Shown: positions 1 through 12,876, counted from the first letter of the stretch. The stretch: DNA of 64,000 nucleotides from Amblyornis subalaris (GCA_018881555.1 JACAXG010000034.1:4536615-4600614), one strand, 5' to 3'. Numbers and translations are program-made. The notes: generated by a model from the letters alone, not told the origin.

Positions 1-3000
1 TGTTTCTTTCCTTTAATAAACTTGCTTCCTGGACAAACTTCAGGCATTTTCTACCTTTTGATAGATTGACTTTTAGATGTAACAAGTTTAACATAATCTG
101 TCGTAACCAATAGATTCATCCACTCTTCTGTAGCAATCAGTGGTGATAGTTTAGCACCAGACAGTATTTCTCCTGAAGTTGTGTTTCGAGCTGTCACTGT
201 TTGCTTCACAGCTGCACAACAAAAAGGCAGCTCTGAGAGTTGAGGACAAGTCTAAACTAATTGTTGAAAATGAGCCTGAGCTGACTTCATTTGCATGAAG
301 TGGAAGTGGGGAAGGACAGCACAGGTGGAGTGGTTCAAGTTCCAGGTCAGGATGTGCTGGCTTTGAGCAGCAAAAGGCTCTTTAACCATCGGCCTTAGTG
401 AAGTTCCTGGGTTAGGCTGATCCCGACTGGATTGGATTGGACCAGTACTTTTAAGTCTTCCTGACATGACAGATTGTGTTGTGTGGTGTGAGTTCACTAG
501 TGGGAGTCTGTGCAACATCAGGCAGCTTGGCACTACCCTCTATTTCTATGCATTAACATACATTTAACATTTAAGTATGTAGCTCAAATCCTGCTTTTGA
601 AGTCAGCTTGACTTTGAGCAAGTTAACTGATTAAATAAGGGTAGCTTTTTTAGTAACTGTCTTAGAATTTGGCTTCATAATGCTAACACTGTTTTTCTCC
701 AAAGTACTCATATTAGAGAACACTTTAAGTATGTCAGTCAGCCTAAAGGCTACAGCTGCAGTCTGATAATAAATACAAGCTAATGAACAGAATTTCACTA
801 TCTGTAGCACACCTCTTTATTCCAATAGAACATAAACACAGATCAAATAGGGCATAAGATCTCATTTTCTACACCAAGTGCTCCAATTTATTGGCTTCCT
901 GAGGAACTAACAAAGATGCTCTAAGACCACAGGGAACTTCTGCTTTGGAAGCACCTTAGAAAACATTAATGTGCATAGTAGAACACCACGAAAACCCGAT
1001 AGAATTGCTGTGTAAGTGAATAAGTAGCACCATAATATCCTTTAGGAGAAGAAGTTTTAGTATTCAACAGTGAAAGAGTGTTAATGGTCTTTGGGAAGTT
1101 GCCTTTAATGGGGAATCAGCATCTTTCACTTCTCATAACAGAACACTTCTGAAAGCAAAAGCACCTTTAGTGTGTTTCTGAAAGCCACTTGTCAGAAACC
1201 AGCAAGTAAATAAATGTGGTTGCCAACAGCCAGGCTTAGTGACCTTTAATGTTCCAGTTTTTAGAATAATTAATTTATAATAATAGTTTCGGTCTTGACT
1301 AACATTATTACATGGTTCAAAAATACTTGCACAATGTGTCAACAGATGATTCTTTCAGCAATAAAATAATAAATATATTACAGTGAAGTTATTAAATCTG
1401 TCAAACTTGCTGAATAATATAATTTACAAGTATCTTACTGTATTCCACCAAGTCAGATTGTCGCTTGAATTTTGCAGTTTCAGATTGTGTTTGTGTCATT
1501 TTTGCTGCTGCAACTCTATGCCTGGCTTGATAATACATTGACCATCCAAGGCATAAACTGTACATTCCCAAGGGACTCGAGCCACTCTTATGTGTATAAA
1601 ATACTAAGGAGCAAAAATACTTCCCACACTACATTCCACTCTTGGAAAAGTCTGTGTGAAAGTTTTGCTATCCCCCCTCTTCCACCAAAACCTTTGATGT
1701 GACACTGACACTGTGTTCGAGGGTGTCTTTCAAGCAGGGATGAGTGCTTATGTGTTGCCAAAAACGAGCTGCAACTGAGCCCAAAGCTGTTCTGACTGTG
1801 GCTCTGGGATGGACTTGTTGATTCGCGATAAGTAATCTTCTGAGGCTTTTGTGGTGCAGACAGCTATGTGTACTTCTCAGAATGCTAGAAAATTTGCTTG
1901 CGTTTCCTATGAGATATCTAGGGCTCAGCTGCAGTCTAACTTCTGACACACTGACCTCAACTTCACTGGCTGCACTGACACTTGCCAGGATCCCTGGAAA
2001 AGGAGCCTGTGCTGACTCAGTGGGGCAGTGGCTGTGCTCTGTTTCTCCTTGTGCCAGACAGGTGAGCAGAGTGGGCCAAAGAGCCTCTCAGCTTGCTACT
2101 GCATCTCTGGAGCCTGACGTGTCCCTGCTAAACCCTGGAACTAATACCCTGAAATGCATCTGAACCAGCTGAAAAGCTAAAGTTGGAAGGCTTCAGAAAC
2201 ATCCTATTTCTGCATCCTGTTCTTTTTCCCCAGACTTTTCAGGTGTTTTTTGAAGCAGAGGAGCTAACGAGCTCATTGTCTCTCATTGCCTGCTCTCTGC
2301 CTCCTGTAGTTTCCCAGTGAAAGGGTATCCCTGCAGTTTCCTCTCCTGAAAATGTGTGTGTTTGAATTTTAAAGAACTTGGATGGCAAACAGAAGTTTTA
2401 GCTGATGGCTGGTTCCTGTGTTTGATAGGGTATAGTCCTGGGAACTGCTCAGGGCCCTTACCTGTCGATAAAAGCCAACAGACTCTCCATGTTGTTCAGC
2501 AGTCCCAAAAGATGTGAGGCCAAGAATACATAACTATTCCAGGAATGGATGTCGCTGAAGTGGAACAGAGTGCCTGGAGGTGTCATGGTCGTATCGCTCT
2601 TGGGTGATGCTCACAGAGAGGAATACTGCACCTTACCTGGCCTCTGTCTTCACCTTAGCCTACGTGGTCCAACTGCCCAGAAAACAAATAGCAGATCTAA
2701 GTTAATTGCTAACGATATACTATAGAGAGAACCACTCAAAACAGCTCATAGGAAAAGAAAATTTGGCCACTGCATTCCTTAACCATTTCTCTGGTCTTAA
2801 CGAAATCTAGGCTGTTTGTGCATACCAACAAGAATTTGAGTCTCATTCATCACTTCCTATTTGTCTTAAAGTGAATGCTGTAGATGGGATCCGATTACTG
2901 TGGCACAAACCCCTTTTGTGTTATTTTGCAGTGACACAATTTTGCACCAAGATTTTGTGCATCCTGTTTTCCCAAGAGCAGCCTGTGGCAGCTGGGATTT

Positions 3001-3424
3001 CAGAAGCTTTAGGATACTTTCCAGGACAAATGGCATGTTCCTCAGCAGCCCAGAAGCTCCCACGATCCAGGGAGCAGTGGTAGACCAAAGGCAGCTGTGC
3101 AAAAGCCCCTCCTCAGCTGAGGCAGTAGGGCATGCCCTGGTAGTGGGGAGGGGTGGCAGAGCTAACTCCTCCCTGCTGCATGCTTCTTTTACTAAGGTGG
3201 CTGAAGAAATGTTAGTGGTGTGTTTAGAAGATAGTTTTGACTATTCTTTGTACATCCAGCTTTTTGTAACTTTGTTGTTTAAGTGTTTATGGATCAATTT
3301 GGGAAATAAGTTTCCAAATTGTTGCTTATATTGGCTTAATTCCCTTCTCATTGTGTGTAGTGTATGGTTGGTCATAGAAATCGTAGTCTGTTATTTGCTT
3401 GATAAACAAAATTGTTTTACAAGA
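1..3424. other. Unique non-coding DNA, no gene seen
   Basis: This stretch is AT-rich unique sequence with short open frames on both strands and nothing recognisable in their translations. It has no repeat that I recognise. A pyrimidine-containing acceptor directly followed by a donor-like GTGAGC occurs near 2060, but its pyrimidine tract is interrupted. I see no CpG-rich promoter, RNA gene or mobile element here. Confidence 0.6.
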
Positions 3425-4092
3425 AGAATAATGATACAATGGTTTGGGTTGGAAAAAGACCTTAAAGATCATCTCATTCCAACCCCCCTGCCATGGGCAG
3501 AGACACCTTTCACCAGAGCAGGTTACACAGTGCCCCATCCAGCCTGGCCTTGAACATGTCCAGGGATGGGGCATCCACAGCTTGGGAGGGCAACCTGTGC
3601 CAGTGCCTCACCCCCCTCACAGTATAGACTCTAATCTAAATCTACCGTTTTTCAGTTTAAGGCCATTATCCCTTATCCCCTCTTCGTGAAAAGTCCCACT
3701 CCAACTTTTTTCTAGGCCTCCTTTATGTACTTGAAGGTGCTATAAGGTCTCCCCAAAGCCTCATTTTCTCCGTGCTGAACAACCCCAACCCTCTCACCTT
3801 GTCTTCATAGGAGAGGAGCTCCAGCCCTCTGAGCATTTTCATGGCCTGTTCTGGACTTGCTTCAGCAGATCCACCTCCTCCTTATGCTGGGGACCCCAGG
3901 GCTGGAGGCAGTACTCAAGGTGGGGTCATACTTTGAGTGTAACTGTCCAGCCAATTCCTTACCTGCCAGGTGATCCATCCACCAAATCCATGTCTCTGCA
4001 GTTTAGAGACAAGGATGCCACACTCAAATGCTTTGCACAAGTCTAGGTAGATGATGACAGTTACAGTTACTCTTCCCTTATTCACCAACACC
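3425..4092 (-). mobile_element. CR1 LINE, 5'-truncated with an internal deletion
   Basis: This is a non-LTR retrotransposon copy of the avian CR1 family, inserted so that its 3' end lies at the low coordinate. Reading plus, it opens with the reverse complement of the CR1 3' terminus (ATGGTTTGGGTTGGAAAAAG near 3439). It continues through hallmark CR1 blocks: GGGATGGGGCATCCACAGC near 3564, GGTCTCCCCAAAGCCTC near 3747, GGAGAGGAGCTCCAGCCCTC near 3810, and TGGGGACCCCAGGGCTGGAG near 3889. At about 3930 the sequence jumps to a more upstream CR1 block (3930-4092). On the minus strand that block still encodes the reverse-transcriptase motif IIYLDLCKAF (near 4030-4060). The several hundred bases normally between the two blocks are missing, so this is a dead copy with an internal deletion. 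Moderate divergence from the family wording as I know it suggests a neoavian insertion of intermediate age. Subfamily is not assigned. Confidence 0.93.
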
Positions 4093-4611
4093 TAAATGAA
4101 CACCAAGTAACAAACAATGAATAGCCATAAATGCTCTTATTTATGCATGAATTGTCTTTCTGGCATTCTAATACAGGCATTTGTATGAAGGAGAGTAATT
4201 CCCACAATATTGTGAAACAAAACTTTTGAACAGATATTTGTGTGTTGAATATGATGAAAATACTTAAACATCTGGTATTTAACTGAATATAAAATATAAG
4301 CACGCATTTGCTTTTATGATTTCATCAGAGAGAGCTCGGGGGGGATTTTCAAAGGCATTGAAGACAGAAGAACTAGCTGAGGCTCAGAAGTTTTATGATA
4401 GGGAGCGGTTCTGGAGGAGACATGAATCCCAGTATGTTTTTGTACCAAATTGGAACAAAAAGTGACATTTCAAAATTTTCTACTCAAAGGAAAATGAGAA
4501 AATTTTAAGTTTGGGAAAATTAAAAAATGTGTTTTAATTTTTCTAAATGAAAGAATCAACAGCTGTCATAACTTTTGACTCCTGGCTCTTCCATGGTTCC
4601 TTGGGGCACCC

Positions 4612-4653
4612 TGGGAAGCTCCCGACCTGTTGGAAGCAGCTTGGGAAGCTCCC
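4612..4653 (+). repeat. Two copies of a 12-bp word at 30-bp spacing
   Basis: The word TGGGAAGCTCCC occurs exactly at 4612-4623 and 4642-4653. It is nearly self-complementary. The sequence between the copies (GACCTGTTGGAAGCAGCT) is not itself repeated, so this is a short local duplication or coincidence rather than an array. Confidence 0.6.
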
Positions 4654-6289
4654 TGAAGTTCAAAGGGTTGCTCAGGTTGGAGCCATGGTGGATGTCAGGC
4701 TCCAAAACGAGTGGCAGGAAATCAGGAAGCCCTGAATATGTCAGCTATGATTTGAGGACTTCCAAGCACTAATCCTGCTGGTTTGCTCTGGCCGTTGTTG
4801 TGGCAAGGTTGTTGTCCAGTGCAGGATCTGGGAAGGTGGGTTTGCAGCAGTGAATGAGGCTAAGTAGGAGGAAACACAGATGTGTTTCCAACAGGAATCT
4901 GCCCGTCTTGGGAAGACGTCACACAATTTCTCTGAGATATTAATACATCACTATTCCCCGTAAGCTGTTTCACCAAGAAACTCACAAATGTCTGTTGGAA
5001 AGGAAAGGAGGTTTGGATACCAAATTGTTATGATAATGCTTTGGAAAATTTCGCTTGAAATTAAAAATGAGTCCATTAACAATCATTTCAGGTAAACAGA
5101 GTCCTCCACTCCCTGCCCATGACCTGACTGGGAAATGGAGTGATTTGGCTTGAATCAGTTTGTGGTTTTGCTTTGCAGATTATCTATTCTCGCTCCTGTA
5201 CTTTATATACCCATAAGCTTTAAGATAATGTAGCTTTTGCTTGTGGAAACATTTGGAAAATGATTTAAAAAAAGCTGTGCCAGTTTGCACCAATTTGTGG
5301 TCTGCTTGCTCGTTAGGGGATAAATACAGCCTTGTGAAGTGTTAGCAGTATTAAGGAGCAGCTAAAAGATGCACGATAGGCAAAATTTACACAACTTGTA
5401 ATCTAATTTTTTTAAAACTGCATAGGGAAAATTATTTTATGTCATTGTGTGACATTGGGAACTAACTTGTCCATTTGGCAATGATATAAAAAGTAGCCAA
5501 CCAGGCTCTGGTATTTGAAGAGGAAAAAAGTATCCATTACAGAAAAATAGCAAGGGCATGTGAGGGTTAAGCTGAAGAATGTACCAGCACAGTGCAGTAG
5601 AAAAAGGAGTCCAGGAAGGCATGCAGGGAAAGCAACTACTGACATTTATTTGTTTCTTTCAAGTATTTTACCTTGAAAACTGGAGCTATTTTTCATTTTT
5701 ATTTTCTCATAAAATAGGCCAAACATTCAATGGAGAAGGAGAGTTGGTGGACTTGTTGTTTTAATAATGAACATATGCCTGCATGTGTGTGATTTCTTTT
5801 TTATGCTTTATAATTGGCATAAACTCCTCATGTGACAAGTCTTCAACTTTAACTACTGAACTTGTGCAGACATCAAAAGTCATTGTGGAATTTCAGACCT
5901 TTGATGTCTGTTTTAACAGAAGAACTGATGGCTGCTAAGGAGTAGCTACCAGGAACAAACAGATTTTCTAGGTCTCATCACACACGACTTATTTTCTTCC
6001 CATTTCTGACATTTTTCAGAGTTGCACAAATGTTCATGGTGCCTAGTTGTATATACTTCTGCTGTTTCTGATGTTCACAAGGAGAATTTGGCCTAGAAAA
6101 AAAAATCTGATATTAAAACCAGCTAGCCCCCCCCCAAGATTTCACCATATTGTGTAGTAACTTTTTATAGACATTTAGTCTCAAAGTCTTGCATGTCCTA
6201 TTTTCCCTAAGTTGTATCTTTCTGACCCTGTAAGTGCTTGTGGATGTGTATTCATTTTCTTTTCCTAATATTAAACCCAACCCCTCCCC

Positions 6290-6348
6290 TGAAAAAACCG
6301 CAAACCCAAACAAATGCAAACCAAAATCCAAACCCGACAAACAAACCG
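6290..6348 (+). repeat. AAAC-rich low-complexity tract
   Basis: The strand is almost free of G and built of irregular AAAC/AAACCC steps. Similar A-and-C patches recur near 17629-17700, 23502-23535 and 63563-63590. This is simple low-complexity DNA with no inferred function. Confidence 0.7.
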
Positions 6349-6973
6349 TATTTGTTATCTGAAGTCTTGCAGACAGTTTTGGTCTCACATTTTCCTCCCA
6401 TTATATCTCAGTAATCCCGATTGCTATTTTAATGCAAGTACAAGCAGATTCCATCACCTGAGAGCCTCCAACATACATGGCACTAACTACAGACAGCTCC
6501 GTAGCGTGCATAAACTGTTATTGAAGCAGAACTGTTGGGGAAGATGAGTCAGAAATGGCAATGGAGGGGAAATTGCAAAAAGGAGGAAAAAATGCAATGG
6601 GTAAAGTGAGGATGAAAGATAAAAGGAGAACAAAAGAGGCAAGAAAAGGAAAATAATGGCATAGAAGACAAGGAAACAGGTACAGAACTGTGCTTTTTTG
6701 CCTTGCTTAGGCTGCTGTTAAGTTGCTCTGAAAAACAGTGATATATTGGGTGGATCCAGCTGCTTTTGTGTAGCAGAGACTGCAGACAAATTCTGCTGTG
6801 TTCAGACGGCCTTTTTGAGAAACAAAAAGCTATAAAAAACTAAATTAAAAAAAAGAAAGTTTGCTGTTAGTCTAGCATCTACTTCATAGGATGATCTTCC
6901 TCCACACTGTGGCTCTTGAGTGGATTTGCCGGGAAAGGCCAGCTTAGCACCGCACACGAGACCCCAGTGCCTT

Positions 6974-6974
6974 N
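6974..6974. other. Ambiguous base (N)
   Basis: A single N lies within otherwise continuous sequence. It is a base-call ambiguity, not a scaffold gap. Confidence 0.98.
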
Positions 6975-9589
6975 GGGGATGTGAAAGCCAGAGCGTGTAG
7001 AGCCTCCTGAGCCATGTGCAGCTGTCCTGGCAGAAAGCAAGCAGGATGCCTGTGACCTGTGCTGATGTGCTCTGTGCGTGCAGTCTGCTGACCCAGGCTG
7101 TGAACTTTCCCTGCTCACAACTGCAGACATGTCTGCTCATTCCCTTTCCCTTCCCTCTGCACGGCCATGGATTGTTTCTGTCAAATACAGTGCTAAGCAC
7201 CTTAGGAGATTTCTGTGCTTGTGCGTATTTAAGTAAGAGGATTAAAAACAATAGTTCAGTGTCTGGGACACTCCCCAAACAGTGTCCTTATTTAGCTTCT
7301 TGCTGAGGTGTGAATACTTTTTTGATGATGAAAAGTAACTTTCATTGGTACTTCTAAGAGGTTTTCAGGCTGAGACTTGATTGTTGGACTTTTCTGAGTG
7401 AGGAATACGAGGACATGTTCCTGCAGCTCAATATTTGAGTGCTGTGCACACACTGGTTCGTGTCTTTAGCAAGTAGCCATCGCTGCATAGCATCTTGAAT
7501 GCTTTGTTTTCCAAGGAGCATCTGCAGTCTGCTGGATTCACTTGACTGCTAGTATTTGTGCTTGGCTTTAACAGATCTATAAGTGCATGAACTGTCCTGT
7601 GTGTCCGGCAACAACTGCTGATTATCATTCTTTCTGCAGAGGCTACTGAGCAGCACTTAATTGAGCTGATGGAAATTTTCTGCTAGATAGAGCCCTGACT
7701 TCATAGCTGCTAGGGTAACATGTCTGTATCAGCCGTGTGGTGGTATGAAGGTATTCCCCTGCAGCCAGCCCAAGTCATTTAATGAAGAATTAAGAAATGC
7801 AGATATCTTGCCCTTCGTGAGAGACATGTGAAAAGGTTCACTTCATCAACTTCAGATAAAATGGTTTATTCTTTGCTTGTCTCAGCTCATCCCCCTGAGT
7901 ATTACAGACCCTTGAAGCCTACTGTCTGAATCCACATTTTTCTCTGGAACAACAGGCAGTATTTTCAATTGACTGTGCAATAAACTCAGCAATACAGATG
8001 TTTCAGACAGAATGTGGCTCCCTAAGGACAAAACTCCACAAAAGGATTAAAAAAGGTCTGCAACTACCATGCAGGGGTTAGGAGCAGCTGCAAGTGGGGT
8101 TTTCCACAGTTCAAAGAACAACCCTAGAACAGGTGGCCCATCATGGCTAACACAACCGAGAGCAATGAAGTGCGGTCAGCTGTAATAACCAGGTATCAGG
8201 TGGGATTAGCCTTTCAGGTGAGCAAACCTTTAACAGACATTTGAGCAAAGCTTTTAGGACCACAGCAAGATACTTTGCCTCTCTGTCACAAAGCATGATG
8301 TCTCTAATTTAGTCTGAGTGGTGGGTGGAAATGCCTATGCAGCAGCTTCAGGAAAAGGAGGTGGAAGAGACACAACAAACAGTTATAGCCTGGTGGTAAA
8401 GATGCATGCTTGACAGGACAAATAGATGAGTGTGAATTCTTTTTGGCATAAGATGCAAATTGGCTCAGGTGGAGCAAGTATAGTATAGTGACTAGGTCAT
8501 TTCTAGTTTGTTTGGGACTGTTTCACAAAGTAAGGGCCTAAGTTTCCACTAGCAATGGCTTGAAGGGGATGTATCCCTGTGAACAGAAATTCAAGTTCCT
8601 AAACCACAGACTGCAGTTCTCAAAACTCGATTTTACTTCCAGTACATCAGGGAGGGGCATAACTCTGTTTTCTGTCTGATGTTCGGAAGCATCTCTGACA
8701 ATCACTGTTCTGCTATTGCATCATATCAAGCTCTGCTGCTGCCAGGTAATTTGCCTGGTGCTTGTACTTTGACAGAAGTGAAACATCTGGTGATGTGCAA
8801 GAGCCCAGCTCACTTGCCTGCTGAAAATTCAGCAAACTGAAGAATCTGCAGAAACCACAGTGGATCTGTAAATTCTCTCCTGCAGTCAGTTACCTCTGTA
8901 ATTGCAATGGAAAAGATGCATCCTCAGTGACACACGTGAGGGGAAACTGCACAGCTACTGCAAGCTGCAGAGGCAAGTGAGGAAAGTGGTAGTAAGGAGA
9001 TCACCCATTTAGCTTTCCGTGTAAATCTGTCCTGGATGGAGCCCTTGCCCTGTGTTGCAAACTGTGAAATTGGATCCCAAAAGGGCTCAAAGTGTGTTGG
9101 CTCAGCTGCTCTGTCCAGCAGGCTCTAACCTATTTTGGTACAGGGAGGTTGAGAATCAGCGGTCTCTTTCCTCCCCTCTCTTCAGAACGGTTCTGCTTCA
9201 TATTCCCTAGGTCAAAGAAAAATAGTGACTCTTACTCTCCCCTCCTGCTATTTTGTGTTTTTATATAGGAGGGAGATCTGTTGCTCCAGATTACATTTGA
9301 ACATTTTTGCACAAAAATACATAAAATTATTTGCAGAATAAAAAGAATACCCTTTAAACCATGAATTGAAATTTGGGGATTCCTTCTGCACCAAACCAGA
9401 GGCTACTTACTCTAGTGTGCTCCTTCCTTCTCTTGGACTGTAGAGAGAGTATGGTCTTGTATTGGTTTCTTTTTCCAGGGATAATATGGTTTTGTGATCA
9501 TTAACAATGGTGCAAGCACTACCCCAGTCTGCTAAATCATTATTCATAAAATGTACCTACAGTAGGCTCTCCTTTTTATTGGTTTTAAA

Positions 9590-9840
9590 AGGCAGGATTT
9601 GAGCTCCTGAACTTGGTTTTAATTTTTCAAAATGTGTAATTAATACTTTTACCTGCTGTTCAAGTTCTTTTACGGACCAAATAAACAGCTGGTTTAAATA
9701 ATCACCATTCTATTAAGCCTGACAGAATGATGCCAGTGTAATCATTGAACAACTTGGCCCCATTTAACTTTTTCAAGTATTCAAAAAAAATTTATTACAA
9801 TTGATAAAAAATAAATTAAGAGATGTAGTGCATATCCTTG
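9590..9840. promoter_or_regulatory. Candidate conserved noncoding element (TAAT-rich)
   Basis: This AT-rich block contains repeated homeodomain-type TAAT/ATTA cores: TGTAATTAATAC near 9635, AATAATCACC near 9697, and GTAATCATTG near 9738. A CCATTTAAC block and TTTATTACAATTG near 9790 follow. Dense, varied homeodomain cores without simple-repeat structure are typical of vertebrate developmental enhancers in gene deserts. This call is inference from composition only; cross-species conservation cannot be seen here. Confidence 0.22.
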
Positions 9841-12817
9841 AGGAGTCTACCCATAACAAATCAGGTTCATAAACAAGTGAGATGGGGAGCAGAACTGAAA
9901 ATTTGGCAGTAAACAGATTTTACTCCAAGTTGACTGTTGCTCGTATGGCAAACTATAGAAAATACCATTACAAAAAATCTGTGGCAGGTGTACGGATCCC
10001 TTAGCAAGTAGGACATAACACTGTTAAGAGAATCGTCTGAACATGCTGATCACACAGCACAGGAAATCAGCCAGATTTGCTAAGATCCTTTCTGCAGGTA
10101 AAAATCACAATACAGATGTACACATACAGAATGTTACTGCAGCAGGAGTGATAAATGCTAGAACATTTCGGTTGCTAAAGACATTGCTTTGCTCATGGCA
10201 AGGCATTCCTTTCCAGCCAGCCAAAGACAGCAACAGCTGTACATGGCAAGAGGAAAGCTTGCTCTGTGGGGCACAATCTGGTTTACTACCCAGGCCATGA
10301 ATGTCCATGGTCCCAGTCACTCCAGACCCATTGTACCATTATGTGCTTACTGTAACTGCCTCATTTATTAAACATTCAGTCTACATAAAAACTACACCTT
10401 GCTAAAAGAGTGACTAAATTCCTTCTTATTCCTCATCATTCAAATTTCACTTATTCTGAATCTCAAGAAAGCTTGCATCTTTGTAGACAATGTTTATTTA
10501 CCTTTGGCACAGTGTACAGTGAAGCCAGTGATCTGTATTTTCACTGCTGCAGCTAATGGGTCATGACATGGCAGGTTTTCAGGGAGTTGGGATGCAGCTA
10601 ATGATATCATAAGCTTTTTTTTCTTAAGCACTTAGGTTTTTGAGTCTTGAAGCTGTATTTGAGCGTGTACAAGCAAATCAAGATGGAGAAGAAGTTACAC
10701 ATCTTGAATTTTTACATTAGTGATCAGCAAATGGATGGGACTTGTAAGTTGAATACAACAGAGAGCATGTAACTTGTACTTAAAATAGCTAGAAAGCAAT
10801 TTATAGTACTGAAACAATGTGTATCTCAAGTATGACAGCCTTCATATTTATCACTCTGCCTTCATCCCTCCTCCTCCCTACCTGCAAGTAAAGAAAGCTG
10901 ACCTGCCAGTGATATTACTGATGATGCTTTTCTTTATTAGACAAATAAAGACTCAAAGTTGCTATGGAAATACACAAATCTTGCAATTCATGCATTTGTC
11001 AAAGAAGGATCATCATGTAGTATTGACAGAGTGCACACTGTCTCCCTACATCCTTGTCACAAGACTCTTAATGTCAAACAGAAAAATGAGGCGCACTATT
11101 TCATTGATGTCGTGCCTACATGACCAGTTTCTCATTTTAATGGTGTTTAACGTGAAAATCACATCCCCCAAAACCCAAATGTGCAGGTTTTATTGCAGTG
11201 TCATTTCAGAAGCATGGTGATTTTGAAGGTCTTGGCTTTCCAGAAAGTCAACTCATGACAGAATCTAATCTCTGAGGTTTTTATATTTTTGCATGTTTGC
11301 TTTTATTAATGGACATTTCCTTGATTGAGTTTGATTTTATTCCCCATCTTCATCCCTCTGTAAACACAGAAAAAAGAAGGCTAGTAATTTGTTTTCTATG
11401 TTAATTTGAGATGTAGTAGCTCTTTGCACCAGCTGTTCTAGTGCTGCTGTAGAACCTCCTCATATCTTTAGTCTTACTGCTTTCTAACTTTGGATCCCCT
11501 TTGATCTGTAGAGGCTTCTGGGCCAATGGGTAAGGGTAAACTCTAAACTGGTTCCCACAGTTTGTGAGTGCTGATGAACTAAAGACCCACCACAGCTTTC
11601 TGTGTTTATGTAGCATGGATATAGACATTGCATCATCCCTTGCCTTGGTTCCAGTTCTCAGACTTGTTTCTGAATGGCTGTTGCATGAGCTTTTTTGTGA
11701 CTTATTTCAGTTTCACAGATTACCGGCACCATCGGAGTAAATCATCTGAGCACTGAATGTGTAAGCAAAGCTGAGATATCCAACATTTGTATAAAAGCAA
11801 ATACATTTTAAAAAAGCATTAAAATGAGCAAATCCCCAAGTGAAACTATTGAGTTGATAGCCTCAAAGAAAAAAAAAAAGGCAAAAATCTAAAATAGTTG
11901 TGAATTTGCAATGTAGGAATGGCACCAATCCAGAAATATATTGGGATATTTTGGTAGAGGAGTTTTTAGTGCTATCATTTCAAATATTTGTCAGGTTTCA
12001 CAGTGCCGTAGTTTCATCAGCATTAATGAAACTCTGAATCTTCTGAGTTGTGATCAGAACCCCAACCCCTGGTTTTAGGTGAATATTCAAGTTTTGCAGG
12101 TTAGCTATTTCCAGGAATAAACTGAGAAGCTTGAGATGTAAATGGAGTGACAATTTCAGAAGCAGGTGAATCAGGACACGTCTTTGTTGTCTGGTTTCCT
12201 AAGGAAATAAGGCTTGCATGATTGTGCTTAATTTCAGTTTCACGGGGATGAGTTACCAGGAAGACATTAGTCTCCCAAAACTTTGAGCAGCAAAGGAGAG
12301 GAGTATATATAGAGATCCTATAATTCTGTCCTGTAAGTTTTCTAGCAATGCAAAAAGCTACATGCTGAGTTCATATATTACTTGGAATTGTTGTGTATGT
12401 GGAAGGAGTACTTTATAAGTGAAAAATCTTCTGCCAGTGTTTGCAGAAGCCTGATTTTACTACTTCTGACATCGCGGCACTGTTTGCTTGTTCCCTTTGT
12501 CCCTCGCCTGCAGGGAAAGGTTTCACTGAGTAGTCTTAAAGTAGAGCCAGTCTGGCAAGAGAAACCATCATGGTATAACTAGTTTCGTGTTAAGCAGTTC
12601 AGGAGGTGTGAGGCACAATAAATGGTAGATTGGTTAATAACATTTCAATCAGACACACATCTTTTAACTACCCTTCTTCCCTGCAGTCTGCTCTGGGGGT
12701 AGGAAGTGGTAACACAATTGCTGGCCTCAGATACAGGATTTTTGTTATTGTTTTTAGAATGTTATTGATCCATAATGTCTGTAACAGTCTGTCACTGGGG
12801 CCATTGAAGAAGACATG
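9841..12817. other. Unique non-coding DNA with two strong splice-acceptor-like sites
   Basis: No recognisable coding sequence. The plus-strand open frame at 10819-11220 (133 codons) gives no familiar protein. An A run lies at 11869-11879. Two convincing acceptor-like tracts end in CAG near 12512 and 12686 (treated in the findings). No clean downstream donor makes either into a defensible exon. Confidence 0.5.
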
Positions 12818-12876
12818 GAGTTATAGAATTGTTTATGTCGGAAAAGACCTCTAAGATCATAGAGTCCAACATGCAC
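12818..12876 (-). mobile_element. CR1 3'-end stub
   Basis: Reading plus, the segment GTTATAGAATTGTTTATGTC, then GGAAAAGACCTCTAAGATCA, then TAGAGTCCAAC matches the reverse complement of the CR1 3' terminus. In birds this usually reads as a GAATTGTTTAGGTTGGAAAAGACC-type string. Only the last 60 or so bases of the element are present, as expected for extreme 5' truncation by target-primed reverse transcription. It carries no coding potential. Confidence 0.85.

Larger units (their letters stand above)
4093..9589. other. Unique non-coding DNA with low-complexity patches
   Basis: No gene is supported. Contents are AT-rich unique sequence, a C run near 6126-6134, an AAAC-rich patch near 6290-6348, and one ambiguous base at 6974. 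A short segment repeat occurs at 4612-4653. The longest open frame here (minus, 6802-7278) reads through the ambiguous base and resembles no protein I know. A weak tRNA-like head near 8386-8440 was considered and not called. Confidence 0.55.

Noticed and set aside
2900..3553. Plus-strand open frame of 217 codons, the longest in the window
   Set aside because: It runs into the CR1 insertion at 3425, and the rest has no recognisable domain. The frame is an accident of unique sequence joined to antisense CR1.
6802..7278. Minus-strand open frame of 158 codons
   Set aside because: It reads through the ambiguous base at 6974, overlaps other frames on both strands and has no recognisable domain.
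8386..8445. tRNA-like head (TAGCCTGGTGGTAAAGATGC with a later GTGTGAATTC)
   Set aside because: A-box and B-box resemblances are weak and no SINE body follows, so it is not called as a SINE or tRNA.
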